Of a DNA stretch of 64,000 bases, positions 9,573 through 20,009 are shown in pieces (the first letter of the stretch is position 1; the number at the start of each line of letters is the position of its first letter). Made by a program: the position numbers and the translations under genes. The stretch is from Rhodopseudomonas_A palustris_F (lineage in GTDB: Bacteria > Pseudomonadota > Alphaproteobacteria > Rhizobiales > Xanthobacteraceae), in assembly GCF_000013745.1 (NCBI RefSeq), contig NC_007925.1:3534001-3598000 (forward strand), in the 5' to 3' direction. The notes under the pieces were generated by a model, which saw nothing but the letters and a program-made list of their open reading frames with translations, was not told the origin of the DNA and ran no database searches.

Positions 9573-11185
9573 GGCCGCGCCACCGAGAATTGCATGCGCT
9601 GCGGCGCCCGCGCCTCGGCCTCGCGGCAGATCGCCAACACTTCGGCCAGCACCGCGCGGCTGTCGCGCGGATCGATCACGCCGTCGTCGAGCAGCCGCGC
9701 CGAGGTGGCGAACACATCCATCTGGCCATCGAACACGAAGGTGATGCCGGCCTTCAACTTGTCGAGCTTGTCCTTCTCCACCGCGATGCCGCGCCGCACC
9801 GCCGCGGCCTCGGTGACGATCGCCATGGTTTCGGCGGCCTGCTCGCCGCCCATCACCGCGGTCTTGGCGTTCGGCCAGGCAAAGCAGAACCGCGGATGAA
9901 AGCCGCGACCGCACATGCCGTAATTGCCAGCGCCGAACGACGCGCCGCAATAGATGGTGATCTGCGGCACCGTGGCGGAGGTCACCGCCTGGATCATCTT
10001 CGAGCCGTGCTTGATCATGCCGGCCTCCTCATAGGCGCGGCCGACCATGTAGCCGGTGGTGTTGTTCAGATAGAGGATCGGCGTCTTCGACTGGCAACAG
10101 GCCTGGATGAAATGCGTCGCCTTGTTGGCCCCGGCGGGATCGAGCGGGCCGTTGTTGGTGACGATGCCGATCGCGGCGCCTTCGATGCGGGCGTGGCCGC
10201 ACACCGTGGCCGGGCCGTAATTCGGGCTGATCTCGGTGAAATCCGAATCGTCGACGATGCGCGCGATCACCTGGCGCATGTCGACCGGCCGCTTGTGGTC
10301 CATCGGCATGATGCCGAGCAGCTGTTCGGCGTCGTAGCGCGGCGGCTTGGAGCTGCGTCCAAGGGCGGCAGGTCGATCCCATTGCAGGGAGGCCATGATG
10401 TCGCGCGCGATCCGCAGCGCGTCGCGATCGTCCTCGGCCAAGTAATCGCCGAGCCCGGAGACGCTGGTGTGCATCTCGGCGCCGCCGAGTTCTTCCTCGG
10501 TGGCGATCTCGCCGGTCGCGGCCTTCAACAGCGGCGGCCCGGCGAGAAACGCCCGGGTCCGGCCGCGCACCATCACGATGTAATCGGATAGCCCGGTTTG
10601 ATACGCACCACCCGCGGTGGACGAGCCGTGGGTCACGGTGACCACCGGCAGGCCTGCCGCCGACATCAGCGCCAGATTGCGAAAGATGTTGCCGCCGCGG
10701 ACAAAATCCTCGACGCGGTAGCGCATCAGATTGGCGCCGGCGCTCTCCACCAGTTGCACGAACGGCAGCTTGTTCTCCAGCGCCAGTTGCTGCACCCGCA
10801 GCGTCTTGTCGAGGCCGTAGGGCTGCAGCGCCCCGGCGTCGATGCCGGAATCATTGGCGCTGATCATGCAGCGCACGCCGGAGACGAAGCCGATGCCGGC
10901 AATCACGCCGCCGCCGGGCACGCTCTTGGCCGCATCCGCGGTGTCGAACAGGTAGCCGGCCAGCGTCGACAGTTCGAGAAACGGTGCGCCTGGATCGAGC
11001 AGCAGCGCCACCCGTTCGCGCGGCAGCAATTGCCCGCGCTTGTGGAATCGCTCGCCCGAGGCCGCCGAAGCCTTGCGCGCCCTCTCCTCGAGCTCGCGCA
11101 TCCGCGCGATCAGCGCCAGCATGCCGTCGCGGTTGGCCTTGAACGCCTCGCCGCCCGGCGCGATGGTGGAGTCAATGATGGCCAT
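9569..11185 (-). CDS. Acyl-CoA carboxylase carboxyltransferase (beta) subunit
   Basis: Transfers the carboxyl group from biotin to an acyl-CoA such as methylcrotonyl- or geranyl-CoA. The 538-residue protein has both crotonase-like halves of the family, with Gly-rich oxyanion segments around GGGVIAGIGFVSG and CGASFGAGNYGM. Length and the paired alpha subunit fit LiuB/AtuC. It overlaps the alpha-subunit gene by ATGA. The first codon is the ATG at 11185. A 125-bp inverted repeat separates it from the acyl-CoA ligase upstream. Confidence 0.94.
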   Translation of the reverse strand: MAIIDSTIAPGGEAFKANRDGMLALIARMRELEERARKASAASGERFHKRGQLLPRERVALLLDPGAPFLELSTLAGYLFDTADAAKSVPGGGVIAGIGFVSGVRCMISANDSGIDAGALQPYGLDKTLRVQQLALENKLPFVQLVESAGANLMRYRVEDFVRGGNIFRNLALMSAAGLPVVTVTHGSSTAGGAYQTGLSDYIVMVRGRTRAFLAGPPLLKAATGEIATEEELGGAEMHTSVSGLGDYLAEDDRDALRIARDIMASLQWDRPAALGRSSKPPRYDAEQLLGIMPMDHKRPVDMRQVIARIVDDSDFTEISPNYGPATVCGHARIEGAAIGIVTNNGPLDPAGANKATHFIQACCQSKTPILYLNNTTGYMVGRAYEEAGMIKHGSKMIQAVTSATVPQITIYCGASFGAGNYGMCGRGFHPRFCFAWPNAKTAVMGGEQAAETMAIVTEAAAVRRGIAVEKDKLDKLKAGITFVFDGQMDVFATSARLLDDGVIDPRDSRAVLAEVLAICREAEARAPQRMQFSVARP

Positions 11186-11195
11186 GGCATTCTCT

Positions 11196-11320
11196 CGTCA
11201 TTCCGGGGCGCGAGGCCGCAGGCCGAGCGAACCCGGAATCTCGCAGCAAGGCAAAGCGCATCGCGTGGAGCAGGATTCCGGGTTCGCTTGCAGCTTCGCT
11301 GCGCGCGCCCCGCAATGACG
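11196..11320. repeat. Dispersed palindromic repeat, family A, copy 1
   Basis: Intergenic element whose ends are inverted: CGTCATTCCGGGGCGCG at the left and GCGCGCCCCGCAATGACG at the right, with an internal inverted pair around GAACCCGGAATC / GATTCCGGGTTC. The same ends occur at 28926-29085 and, shortened, at 12991-13041. Transcribed, it would fold into a long hairpin and may act as a terminator or mRNA stabiliser between genes. Confidence 0.85.
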
Positions 11321-11332
11321 GCCTCTCACGTG

Positions 11333-12934
11333 TCACGCCCGCTCCGTCGCAAAGAAGTCGGCAAACCGGTTGCGCAGTTCGACCTTGCGCAGCTTGCCGG
11401 TGGCGGTCATCGGCATGTCCTCGACGATCCGGATCAGCTTCGGCACCTGGAAGCCGCCGAGATGGGCCTTGCAATGCTCGGCGATCTCGGCCTCGCTGGC
11501 CGCGGCGCCCGGCTTCAACTTCACGAAGGCCGACACCGCCTCGCCCCATTGCGGATGCGGCAATCCGACCACAGCGGCGTTCTGCACCGCGGGATGCGCC
11601 AGCAGCGTCTCCTCGATCCTCACCGAGGCGACGTTCTCGCCGCCGGACTTGATCATGTCTTTCTTGCGGTCGAGGAACAGCACCTCGCCGTTCGCGTCGA
11701 TCAGCGCCAGATCGCCGGTGTGATGCCAGCCGAACTTGCGCGCGGCGGCGGTGGCCTCGGGATCCTTGTAGTAGCCCATCATCACGTTGGGGCCGCGATG
11801 CACCAATTCGCCGATCTCGCCGCGCGGCAGCAGACGCCCCTCCTCGTCCATGATCGCGGTCTCGTTGACGATCAGCGATTCGCCCCAATAATTGCCGAAC
11901 CGCTCGAGCTGACGGTCCGGCTGCGACATCGTGGTCGCCGGATACATCTCGGTCTGTCCCGACGTCAGCGCGAAGTTCGGACACAGCTCCCTGATGCCGC
12001 GCTCCAGCAGCGGCCGCCCCATCGGCGCCATGGTGTAGATGCACATCCGCAGGCTCGACAGGTCGTAGTCGTTGCGGCGGGGATGATCGAGAATCGCCTG
12101 ATACATCAGCGACAGGCCGACAAACACCGTGAGCTTGTCGCGCTGGATCGCCTCCATGCAGACCATGGGATCGAAACCGCGCATCAGCGCCATCCGGCCG
12201 CCGACCGCAAGATAGCTCAACAGCAGCACATGGCCGGCGCAGTGAAAGATCGGAAACTGGCCGGTGATGCCGTCGTCGCGGCCGAGTTTCATTTCGATGC
12301 AGTTGCTCATCACCGCCATCACCACCGCGAGGTGGCAATGCATCGCACCCTTCGGCCGCGAAGTGGTGCCGGAGGTGTAGATGATCATCGCCAGATCGCG
12401 GTCGTCGAAATCGATCTCCGGCTCGGCGTCGGATTGCCCCTCGATCAACTCGCCGAAGCTGGCGAGTCCGGCGGCCTTCGCCTTGCCGGTGAGATCGATC
12501 GTGACCAGATCGATGCCGCGCTTTTCGAGTGCGGCGCGGCGCTCCGGCTGGGCGTGCAGATTGTCGTCGATCAGCGCGAGGTTCACCTCGGCGTGGTCCA
12601 GGATGTAGTCCATATCCGCCGGCCCCAGCATGGTGTTGATCGGCACCCAAACCAGGCCAGCGCGGTGAATCCCGAACAGCGCTTTGACGAATTCCACCGA
12701 GTTGTTGCAAATCGTCGAGATCTTGCTGCCGGGCCGCAACCCGCGCGACACCAGATAGTTGGCGAAGCGGTTGGCGTCGCGTTCCAACTCGGCGAAGCTG
12801 ACGCGGCGCTCGCCATCGCTCAGTGCGACGCGATCGGCGAAGCGCACCGCGGCCTTCTTCAGCAGATCGCCGATCGCCACCCGGCCGATACGCCCGGGCC
12901 CGGAAACGCCGCCAGTGGCTGCAAGATCACTCAT
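11333..12934 (-). CDS. Acyl-CoA ligase (AMP-forming, ANL superfamily)
   Basis: Activates a carboxylic acid to its CoA thioester with ATP. The phosphate-binding loop is IIYTSGTTSRPKG near residue 185; the later core motifs TSGQTEMYPAT and LHHTGDLALID/KKDMIKSGGENV are present, as is the C-terminal GKLRKVELR with the adenylation Lys. Length, 533 residues, is normal. It lies upstream of the carboxylase genes on the same strand and probably supplies their acyl-CoA. The natural acid is unknown. Confidence 0.93.
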   Translation of the reverse strand: MSDLAATGGVSGPGRIGRVAIGDLLKKAAVRFADRVALSDGERRVSFAELERDANRFANYLVSRGLRPGSKISTICNNSVEFVKALFGIHRAGLVWVPINTMLGPADMDYILDHAEVNLALIDDNLHAQPERRAALEKRGIDLVTIDLTGKAKAAGLASFGELIEGQSDAEPEIDFDDRDLAMIIYTSGTTSRPKGAMHCHLAVVMAVMSNCIEMKLGRDDGITGQFPIFHCAGHVLLLSYLAVGGRMALMRGFDPMVCMEAIQRDKLTVFVGLSLMYQAILDHPRRNDYDLSSLRMCIYTMAPMGRPLLERGIRELCPNFALTSGQTEMYPATTMSQPDRQLERFGNYWGESLIVNETAIMDEEGRLLPRGEIGELVHRGPNVMMGYYKDPEATAAARKFGWHHTGDLALIDANGEVLFLDRKKDMIKSGGENVASVRIEETLLAHPAVQNAAVVGLPHPQWGEAVSAFVKLKPGAAASEAEIAEHCKAHLGGFQVPKLIRIVEDMPMTATGKLRKVELRNRFADFFATERA

Positions 12935-12990
12935 CGTCCCCTCCTGGCTCGCGACAGCTCTGGCGGCTGGTGCTGCGGTTCATCTGGCCG

Positions 12991-13041
12991 CGTCATTCCG
13001 GACTCGCTCGCGGCTTGCGCTGCTCACGCCGCGCAATGACG
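12991..13041. repeat. Dispersed palindromic repeat, family A, short copy 2
   Basis: A 51-bp element between the acyl-CoA ligase and BKACE genes, with CGTCATTCCGG at one end and GCGCAATGACG at the other. It is a deleted version of the longer copies at 11196 and 28926, keeping only the outer arms and a short GC-rich centre. Confidence 0.7.
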
Positions 13042-13045
13042 ATCT

Positions 13046-13912
13046 TCAATGCTTCAACCCAAAAATCTCCCGCGCCTCGGCGGGCGACGCGATGCCGCGC
13101 CCCGCCCGCCTGGCGCAGCCGGCGATTTCCTCGATCAATTGCCCGTTCGAGGTGACCTTCTCGCCGCTGGCGAGATAGAACGTGTCTTCCAGACCGGTGC
13201 GCAGGTGGCCGCCGAGTTCGGCGCAGCGCTGGTGCAGCGGCCAGATCTCGGCGCGGCCGATCGCGGTGACTTGCCACTGCGCGTCCTTCGTCTTCAGCTT
13301 CAAAAGAATCGGCAACAGATCGGGATCCGCCGGCATGCCGGAGGCCACCCCCATCACGAAATTGTAGTCCAGCGGCCCGGAATACATCCCGGTCTGGCGA
13401 TACATCCCGACGCAGCGCACGATGCCGACGTCGAAACATTCGAACTCCGGCATCGTACCGGCCTCGTTCATCACGTCGAGATAGTCCTGGATCTTCTCCA
13501 CCGCGTTGTCGAACATCATCGGCGGCCAGGCCCATGTCTTGTCGGCTTTGACCTTGAGGTAGTTCAGCGAGCCGGCGTTGCAGGCCGCCATCTCCGGCTT
13601 GGTCTCGCGAACGCAATCCAGCGCGCCTTGATAGTTCGGTCCCGCGGTCCCCGTGGTGTGGTTGATGATGATGCCGGGACAAGCCTGCCGGATCGCCTCC
13701 TGGATCTCGCGCGACACGTCGACGTCCCAGGACGGCAGATGGCCCTGGCCGGGCTCCTGCCGGCGCAGATGGATGTGAACGACGCTGGCGCCGGCGTCGT
13801 AGGCCGACTTGGCCTCGCGCGCCATCTCCTGCGGCGTCACCGGCACATGGTGCTGCTTCGGATCGGTCAACACGCCGTTCAGCGAGCAGGTGATGACGGC
13901 CTTGGTACTCAT
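13046..13912 (-). CDS. BKACE family beta-keto acid cleavage enzyme (DUF849)
   Basis: Members condense a beta-keto acid with acetyl-CoA to give acetoacetate and a new acyl-CoA, using a zinc-bound TIM barrel. The metal-binding HxH is visible in VVHIHLRRQE, and the segments GTAGPNYQGALDC and SGEKVTSNGQLIEE are family-like. Length is 288 residues from the ATG at 13912; the frame is open further upstream but without family similarity. Placement with acyl-CoA carboxylase genes suggests it ends the pathway where an HMG-CoA lyase might be expected. Confidence 0.88.
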   Translation of the reverse strand: MSTKAVITCSLNGVLTDPKQHHVPVTPQEMAREAKSAYDAGASVVHIHLRRQEPGQGHLPSWDVDVSREIQEAIRQACPGIIINHTTGTAGPNYQGALDCVRETKPEMAACNAGSLNYLKVKADKTWAWPPMMFDNAVEKIQDYLDVMNEAGTMPEFECFDVGIVRCVGMYRQTGMYSGPLDYNFVMGVASGMPADPDLLPILLKLKTKDAQWQVTAIGRAEIWPLHQRCAELGGHLRTGLEDTFYLASGEKVTSNGQLIEEIAGCARRAGRGIASPAEAREIFGLKH

Positions 13913-14077
13913 CCGCGGGCTTTCATAGTGGCGCGCCGCAGGTCTCCGGCGACGGCTCCATGATGCGAATGCCGCGCCCCGACTGCTTGCGTCCACCCGC
14001 TATCACGGCCTTGCCGGAGGCCACGTTCTTCACCCCTCCCGACGGGAGAGGTGAAGAACGGCCGCCGCGCCTGCGGG

Positions 14078-14899
14078 CTATGCCCTGCCCGGGCGCAGAT
14101 CGACCAGGCTGGCCGAGCGTGGCTCGCCGCGATAGATCGCCAGATCGCGCGAGCCGGAGAAGATCGCCCGCGGCTTCAGTCCGTAGAAGCGGCGGATCGA
14201 ATGGCTGAAATGGGTGGAGTCCGGATAGCCGATGTCCTGCGCCAGATGCGCCAGGTTGATCTCGGCATTGACGAAATGCAGCAGGTGCCGGGCCCGCTTC
14301 CAGGCGCGAAATGCCCGGAACGACACCCCGGTTTGCTCCTTGAACAGATGCAGGAAACGCGACGGCGACAGTTTCGCGGCCGCGGCGCAGCGGGTTGCGG
14401 TCAGGGCTTTCCCCGAAACGTCGTTCAGCAGCGCGATAGCGCGGGCGATGCGGCCGTCGATGCCGCGCGCGGCCAAAGCTTCGCCGAAGAACAGCGTGTC
14501 GAACTCGCCGGTGGTGAAGCCGTTGCGGCGCTGCGCGCGACGCAGTTCGGCATAGCCGCCGCGGATTCGGGCGGCGAGCTGGTCGGCCTGGGCTGTGCAG
14601 CGCCGCGTCAACTGATCGAACACTTGGGGGTCGACGGTTTCCGGCTCGATCACCAGGCTGCTGATGGTGGGGTGGTCGGAGTCCACGCTGTGCGCGATGT
14701 ACGGCGGCACGATAGCGAGGACACCTTGTAGCGTGCTGCGGCCCTCGATCGCTACCCGCAATTCGCCCTGCAGCGCGGTGTAGATCGCGAAACCGCCGAT
14801 CGAGCGCCGCCGCGGCCGTCCGAGCAGGCCGGCGTAGAACACCCGCTCAGGGCTGATCAGCATCAGATGCCCGGAGCCCGGGCATGGATCGTCTGGCAT
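14078..14899 (-). CDS. AraC-family transcriptional regulator
   Basis: A 273-residue regulator with an N-terminal cupin-like sensing domain (residues about 15-110) and two C-terminal helix-turn-helix motifs (about 165-260). The second contains AQDIGYPDSTHFSHSIRRFYGLKP, the typical AraC signature. The chosen start is the ATG at 14899; an in-frame ATG at 14947 would add 16 residues. Its location inside the acyl-CoA cluster suggests control of that cluster, but no operator was identified. Confidence 0.9.
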   Translation of the reverse strand: MPDDPCPGSGHLMLISPERVFYAGLLGRPRRRSIGGFAIYTALQGELRVAIEGRSTLQGVLAIVPPYIAHSVDSDHPTISSLVIEPETVDPQVFDQLTRRCTAQADQLAARIRGGYAELRRAQRRNGFTTGEFDTLFFGEALAARGIDGRIARAIALLNDVSGKALTATRCAAAAKLSPSRFLHLFKEQTGVSFRAFRAWKRARHLLHFVNAEINLAHLAQDIGYPDSTHFSHSIRRFYGLKPRAIFSGSRDLAIYRGEPRSASLVDLRPGRA

Positions 14900-15000
14900 C
14901 GTGGTCCCGTCCCTCTCGAAGGCGATGTGTGTCGCCCGTTGCCGCATCGCTGCGGGGCCCTCTGCGGGGCCTGTCGAGAATACAGCAAACCCGCCGCTTG

Positions 15001-15660
15001 TCACGGCGTGATGCGCGACGCAAACGAGGTCAGCGCCGCAGCGGCTTGGTCCTCCGCGGCGACCGCGCGGCGGTATCCATCGCGCTGCTGCAACCGCGCC
15101 CAATAAGCGGCGACGTTCGGGCCGAACTCCTTGCCGAGACCGATGATGTCCGCCAGTCGCAACGCGTAGCCGATCACCACATCGGCCGCGGTGAAACGCC
15201 CGGCGCAGAGCGTCTCGGCTTGGCCTACGGCGGTTTCCACCGCGCGCAGCCGGCCGAGAAACCATTTGGCGTAATCGGCGGCGACCTGCGGACTGCGCCG
15301 CTCCTTTGGCTCGAGCTGGCTGTAGCGCAGCACCAGGGTCTGCGGAAACGTCAGCGTCGCATCGCTGAAGAACATCCAGTTCAGGTAGTCGCCGTAGCCG
15401 GGCTCGTCGACCCCGACCACAAGCGGCGTCGGACCGTAGCGGGTGCCGAGATAATGGCAAATTCCGGAGGATTCCGTCATCCGGGTGTCGCCGTCGATCA
15501 GCAACGGGATGGTGCCGAGCGGGTTGATCGCGAGATACTCCTTGGCAAACACCCGCGGCGGAAACGGCAGCATGGTCAGCTCGTACGGCAACCCGAGCTC
15601 TTGCAGCATCCACAGCGGCCGGAACGAGCGGGCGGCGTGGCAGTGATACAGCGTGATCAT
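15001..15660 (-). CDS. Glutathione S-transferase family protein
   Basis: A 219-residue two-domain GST: thioredoxin-fold N-terminus (MITLYHCHAARSFRPLWML, with Ser/Arg in the glutathione-activating region; ...GTIPLLIDGDTRMTESSGI has the cis-Pro and the Ser that holds the gamma-glutamyl group) and a helical C-terminus from about residue 85. It probably detoxifies or isomerises a reactive intermediate. It shares the strand with the acyl-CoA cluster but is separated from it on the acyl-CoA dehydrogenase side by a repeat element. Confidence 0.9.
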   Translation of the reverse strand: MITLYHCHAARSFRPLWMLQELGLPYELTMLPFPPRVFAKEYLAINPLGTIPLLIDGDTRMTESSGICHYLGTRYGPTPLVVGVDEPGYGDYLNWMFFSDATLTFPQTLVLRYSQLEPKERRSPQVAADYAKWFLGRLRAVETAVGQAETLCAGRFTAADVVIGYALRLADIIGLGKEFGPNVAAYWARLQQRDGYRRAVAAEDQAAAALTSFASRITP

Positions 15661-15701
15661 GGCGTTTCCCCGTCATCGTTCCGCGATTGCTGCGGCATCG
15701 T

Positions 15702-15825
15702 GCCCCGGACGCAGTGCAGCGCGCCGCTGTTGCGGCGTGGTGCACTGCAGATCCGGGGCCGTAACGTCGGCAGCATCCGCAACGGTCCCGGCTCTGCGGA
15801 GCGGCGCGAAGACGCGCCGCTCCGC
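15702..15825. repeat. Dispersed palindromic repeat, family B, copy 1
   Basis: Intergenic inverted-repeat element. Positions 15702-15760 begin GCCCCGGAC and end TCCGGGGCC. Positions 15796-15825 form a perfect 13-bp stem (GCGGAGCGGCGCG / CGCGCCGCTCCGC) with a 4-base loop. The middle segment, GGCAGCATCCGCAACGG and following bases, is shared with the element at 59160-59292. Confidence 0.8.
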
Positions 15826-15892
15826 GTCCGGGACGCAAGTCGCAAGGCTTATGCGCCGCGTCCAGCGCGCACAGCCATTCGGCCATGATCAT

Positions 15893-17053
<1,161 letters not shown>

Positions 17054-17300
17054 CTCCAATGTCCCTCGTCATCCGCGCGCCTCGATGAGACCGACCGTCA
17101 CAGCCCCATCTGCCGGCTGGCGAGGTCTTTCATTCGCCGCCGTCCTGTGGAACGGATCGTGAGCCAAACGCGCACCCGGATTGCCGCGGTATCGTACGGC
17201 GGCGGCAGCATGTCGGGAAAGCTGCGCTGCCGCTTGCGTTAAGTGGCTGGCGAGGGGGACTGCCAGGCCGTTGCCGCTCGCCGCGGCGATCAGGCCGCGG

Positions 17301-17615
17301 TCAGGGCCGCTTCTGCTCCGCGATATAGGCGCTGAGATTTCTTGCCTCGTCCCGGCTCAGCGCCATGCTCGGCATGACCGGATGCGGCTCCAGCAGAAAG
17401 AACGCCAGCTTCTCCTCGTTGAAGTTCGAGCGCTCGGCGATCGACGCAAACGACGGCGCGATATCGGTGCCCTTGCGCTGCTCGCCGGAAACCACGTGAC
17501 AGCCGACACACCAGCGCTCCGCCAGGGTGCGGCCGTTATCGGCATCGGCCGCCAGCAGTGGTCCGCCTGCCCAGCACAGGTTCATCAGCGTCACGACAAA
17601 AGCAAGGGCGCGCAT
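17301..17615 (-). CDS. Small periplasmic c-type cytochrome
   Basis: A 104-residue monohaem cytochrome c. A signal peptide of about 24 residues (MRALAFVVTLMNLCWAGGPLLAA) is followed by the haem-binding CVGCH motif and, near the C-terminus, a Met axial-ligand candidate in VMPSMALSRDEA. It should carry electrons in the periplasm. The ATG at 17615 has AAAGGA six bases upstream, which favours it over the TTG at 17621. No obvious redox partner gene adjoins. Confidence 0.9.
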   Translation of the reverse strand: MRALAFVVTLMNLCWAGGPLLAADADNGRTLAERWCVGCHVVSGEQRKGTDIAPSFASIAERSNFNEEKLAFFLLEPHPVMPSMALSRDEARNLSAYIAEQKRP

Positions 17616-17852
17616 GAGCAATCCTTTGTTCTGGTAGCGGACGATTCGGGTCGCGGTGGTGCAATGTCCTCTTACTGCAACCGCGATTGCCAGGATAGAT
17701 GAACTTCGCTTCGGCCTGCATCAGGAACGGTCCGCCGGGGGCGCCGTTGACAAATCGGCCCTGCCATCAGACTCTGCGAAATACCTCGTTGGCAAGCATC
17801 CCTCGTCGGACGTCAGGCCGCCGACGAACGGCAATCCGGATCACCACTCACG

Positions 17853-19961
17853 ATGCTGAAGGCCCAGCGCGACTCGATTCGATTGCTGCGCGGCATCCTG
17901 GTGGCATCGGTGGTGCTGCCGACCGCGCTGTTTTGCTACGCATCGTGGCTCGGCTACCACAACATCACGACGATCGCCGACCGCCAGATCGACCAGACCC
18001 GCGACGTCATCACCGAGCACGCCCTCAAAGTGTTCGAATCGGTGGAACGCAGCATGGCGGAAATCACCGAGATCGTTCGCGACCAATCCGACGGCCAGAT
18101 CATGGACAGCGAAGCCGCGCTGCACCAGCGGTTGAAGCGGATCTCCGCCGGGTCTGAGCAGGTCAAATCGCTGTGGATCTTCGATTCCCACGGCCGGGCC
18201 CTGGCGAACAGCCTGAGCCATCCCGCGCCGCCGATCGACTTCTCGGATCGCGATTACTTTTCTGCCCATGGCGAGCGCGACATCGGCACCTACATCGGTG
18301 AGGTGTTGCGGCCGCGCCCGCCCTACGGCGGTGCGCCGTTTTTCGGCGTCAGCCGCCGCCGGCCGTCCAGCGACGGCAGCTTTGCCGGTGTGATCCAAGC
18401 CTCGCTGCTGCCGGACTACTTCGAAGGCTTCTTTGCCAAGATCAGCCGTGAGTTCGGCAGCTATGCCGCGCTGGTCCGGAACGATGGATCGATTCTGGCG
18501 CGGCAGCCCGCGATCGGCCGCAACGTTTCAGTCGGTGCGAATTCCGATCTCGGCAAGCTGATGCTGGCGCGCAACGTCGAGGGCACACTCACGATGACCT
18601 CCGCGGTCGATGGCCTGGAGCGCAAACTTGCCTATCGCAGGCTGTCGAATTTTCCGGTCTATGTGGTGTCGGGCATGGAGACCCGCGCGATCCGCGCCAA
18701 ATGGCTGGCGATGATGGGCAGCTATATGATTTTCGGGCTGCCCGCGACGGCAGCGTTGATCGCGCTGGTGATGCTGGCGCTGACCCGGACCCAGCGTTTG
18801 TACGAGGAGGCCAGCCGCCGTGAGTCCGCGGAGCAAGCCTTGAAGCAGGCGCAACGTTTGGAATCGCTGGGGCGGCTGACCGGGGGCGTCGCCCACGATT
18901 TCAATAACCTGATGATGGTGGTGGGTGGATCGGCACAACGGCTGCGTCGCCGACACGACGACCCGCAGGATCGGCGGGCGCTGGATATGATCGATTCTGC
19001 GGTCAACAAAGCCACTACGCTGACCCGGCAATTGCTGTCGTTCTCGCGCCGCCATGCGGTCTCCGCCAAAGTCGTCGATCTCGCAGAATCCGTGCACAGG
19101 TTCAGCGACGTTCTGCGGCAATCGGTGCGCAGCGATATTGCGATCGAGATCGAACGCCCGGCCGGGCCGCTGCCGGTGCGGATCGACCCCAACGAATTCG
19201 AAATTGCGCTGCTCAACCTGGCGCTGAATGCCCGCGACGCGATGCCGGACGGCGGCCGCATCACCATCTCGATCAAGCGCCGGATCGATGGCAAGACCCC
19301 TGCCGGGGCGGCGGGCGATCTGGTAGTCCTGACCTTCTCGGACACCGGAAGCGGCATTGCAGAGGACATCCGCGAACGGATTTTTGAGCCGTTCTTCACC
19401 ACCAAGCCGGTCGATCGCGGCACCGGCCTCGGCCTCAGCCAGATCTACGGTTTCGTCCAGCAATCCGGCGGCGCGATCACGGTGGACAGTGAACTCGGCC
19501 GCGGCACGCGCTTCGAATTGGCTTTCCCGATCAGCAACGAGACGCCGCACCGCGACGCCGATCCTGCCGAACAATCGCCGTCGCGGCTGCCGCAACCGAC
19601 CACGCTATTGCTGGTCGAGGACCACCCTGACGTCGCGGCGGTCGCGGCCGATTATGCGCAACAATGCGGCTTCGACATCGTTGCCGCCGACTCGGCCGAG
19701 ACCGCAATCCAACTGCTCAACCGGCGACACGACATCGGTTTGGTGTTTTCCGACATCGTGATGCCAGGAATGAGCGGACTGGAACTCGGCCGGCTGATCC
19801 GCGAACATCATCCGGAGATCGCCGTGGTGCTGGCCTCCGGCTACAGCGATCGCTCAGCCACCGCGCTCGATGAAGGATTTCCGCTATTGCAAAAGCCTTA
19901 CACGCTGGAAGCGTTGCGCCATACGCTGTTTCAAGCGCTGGGCGCAACCCGCACGGCGTGA
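17853..19961 (+). CDS. Hybrid sensor histidine kinase with Cache-like sensor and receiver domain
   Basis: A 702-residue inner-membrane signalling protein. TM1 lies near residues 13-35, then a periplasmic double-Cache-like sensor to about 280 (with the FSDRDYF motif), and TM2 near 290-312. The kinase core follows: H-box VAHDFNNLMM (His near 349), N-box LNLALNARDAMPDGG, and G-boxes DTGSGI and GTGLGLSQ. A receiver domain at about 585-695 has the phospho-acceptor Asp in VFSDIVMPG and the conserved Lys in LLQKPY. No separate response regulator with an output domain is adjacent. Confidence 0.93.
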   Translation: MLKAQRDSIRLLRGILVASVVLPTALFCYASWLGYHNITTIADRQIDQTRDVITEHALKVFESVERSMAEITEIVRDQSDGQIMDSEAALHQRLKRISAGSEQVKSLWIFDSHGRALANSLSHPAPPIDFSDRDYFSAHGERDIGTYIGEVLRPRPPYGGAPFFGVSRRRPSSDGSFAGVIQASLLPDYFEGFFAKISREFGSYAALVRNDGSILARQPAIGRNVSVGANSDLGKLMLARNVEGTLTMTSAVDGLERKLAYRRLSNFPVYVVSGMETRAIRAKWLAMMGSYMIFGLPATAALIALVMLALTRTQRLYEEASRRESAEQALKQAQRLESLGRLTGGVAHDFNNLMMVVGGSAQRLRRRHDDPQDRRALDMIDSAVNKATTLTRQLLSFSRRHAVSAKVVDLAESVHRFSDVLRQSVRSDIAIEIERPAGPLPVRIDPNEFEIALLNLALNARDAMPDGGRITISIKRRIDGKTPAGAAGDLVVLTFSDTGSGIAEDIRERIFEPFFTTKPVDRGTGLGLSQIYGFVQQSGGAITVDSELGRGTRFELAFPISNETPHRDADPAEQSPSRLPQPTTLLLVEDHPDVAAVAADYAQQCGFDIVAADSAETAIQLLNRRHDIGLVFSDIVMPGMSGLELGRLIREHHPEIAVVLASGYSDRSATALDEGFPLLQKPYTLEALRHTLFQALGATRTA

Positions 19962-20009
19962 AGCAAACGCTTCGGCGATCGGATCGAATGCAAACCCCAA
20001 CTCGCCGCG

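Noticed and set aside
9573..9950. Upstream extension of the biotin carboxylase reading frame.
   Set aside because: The carboxyltransferase gene covers it; the ATG at 9572 overlapping that gene's stop gives the correct N-terminus ending in ILIANRGEIA.
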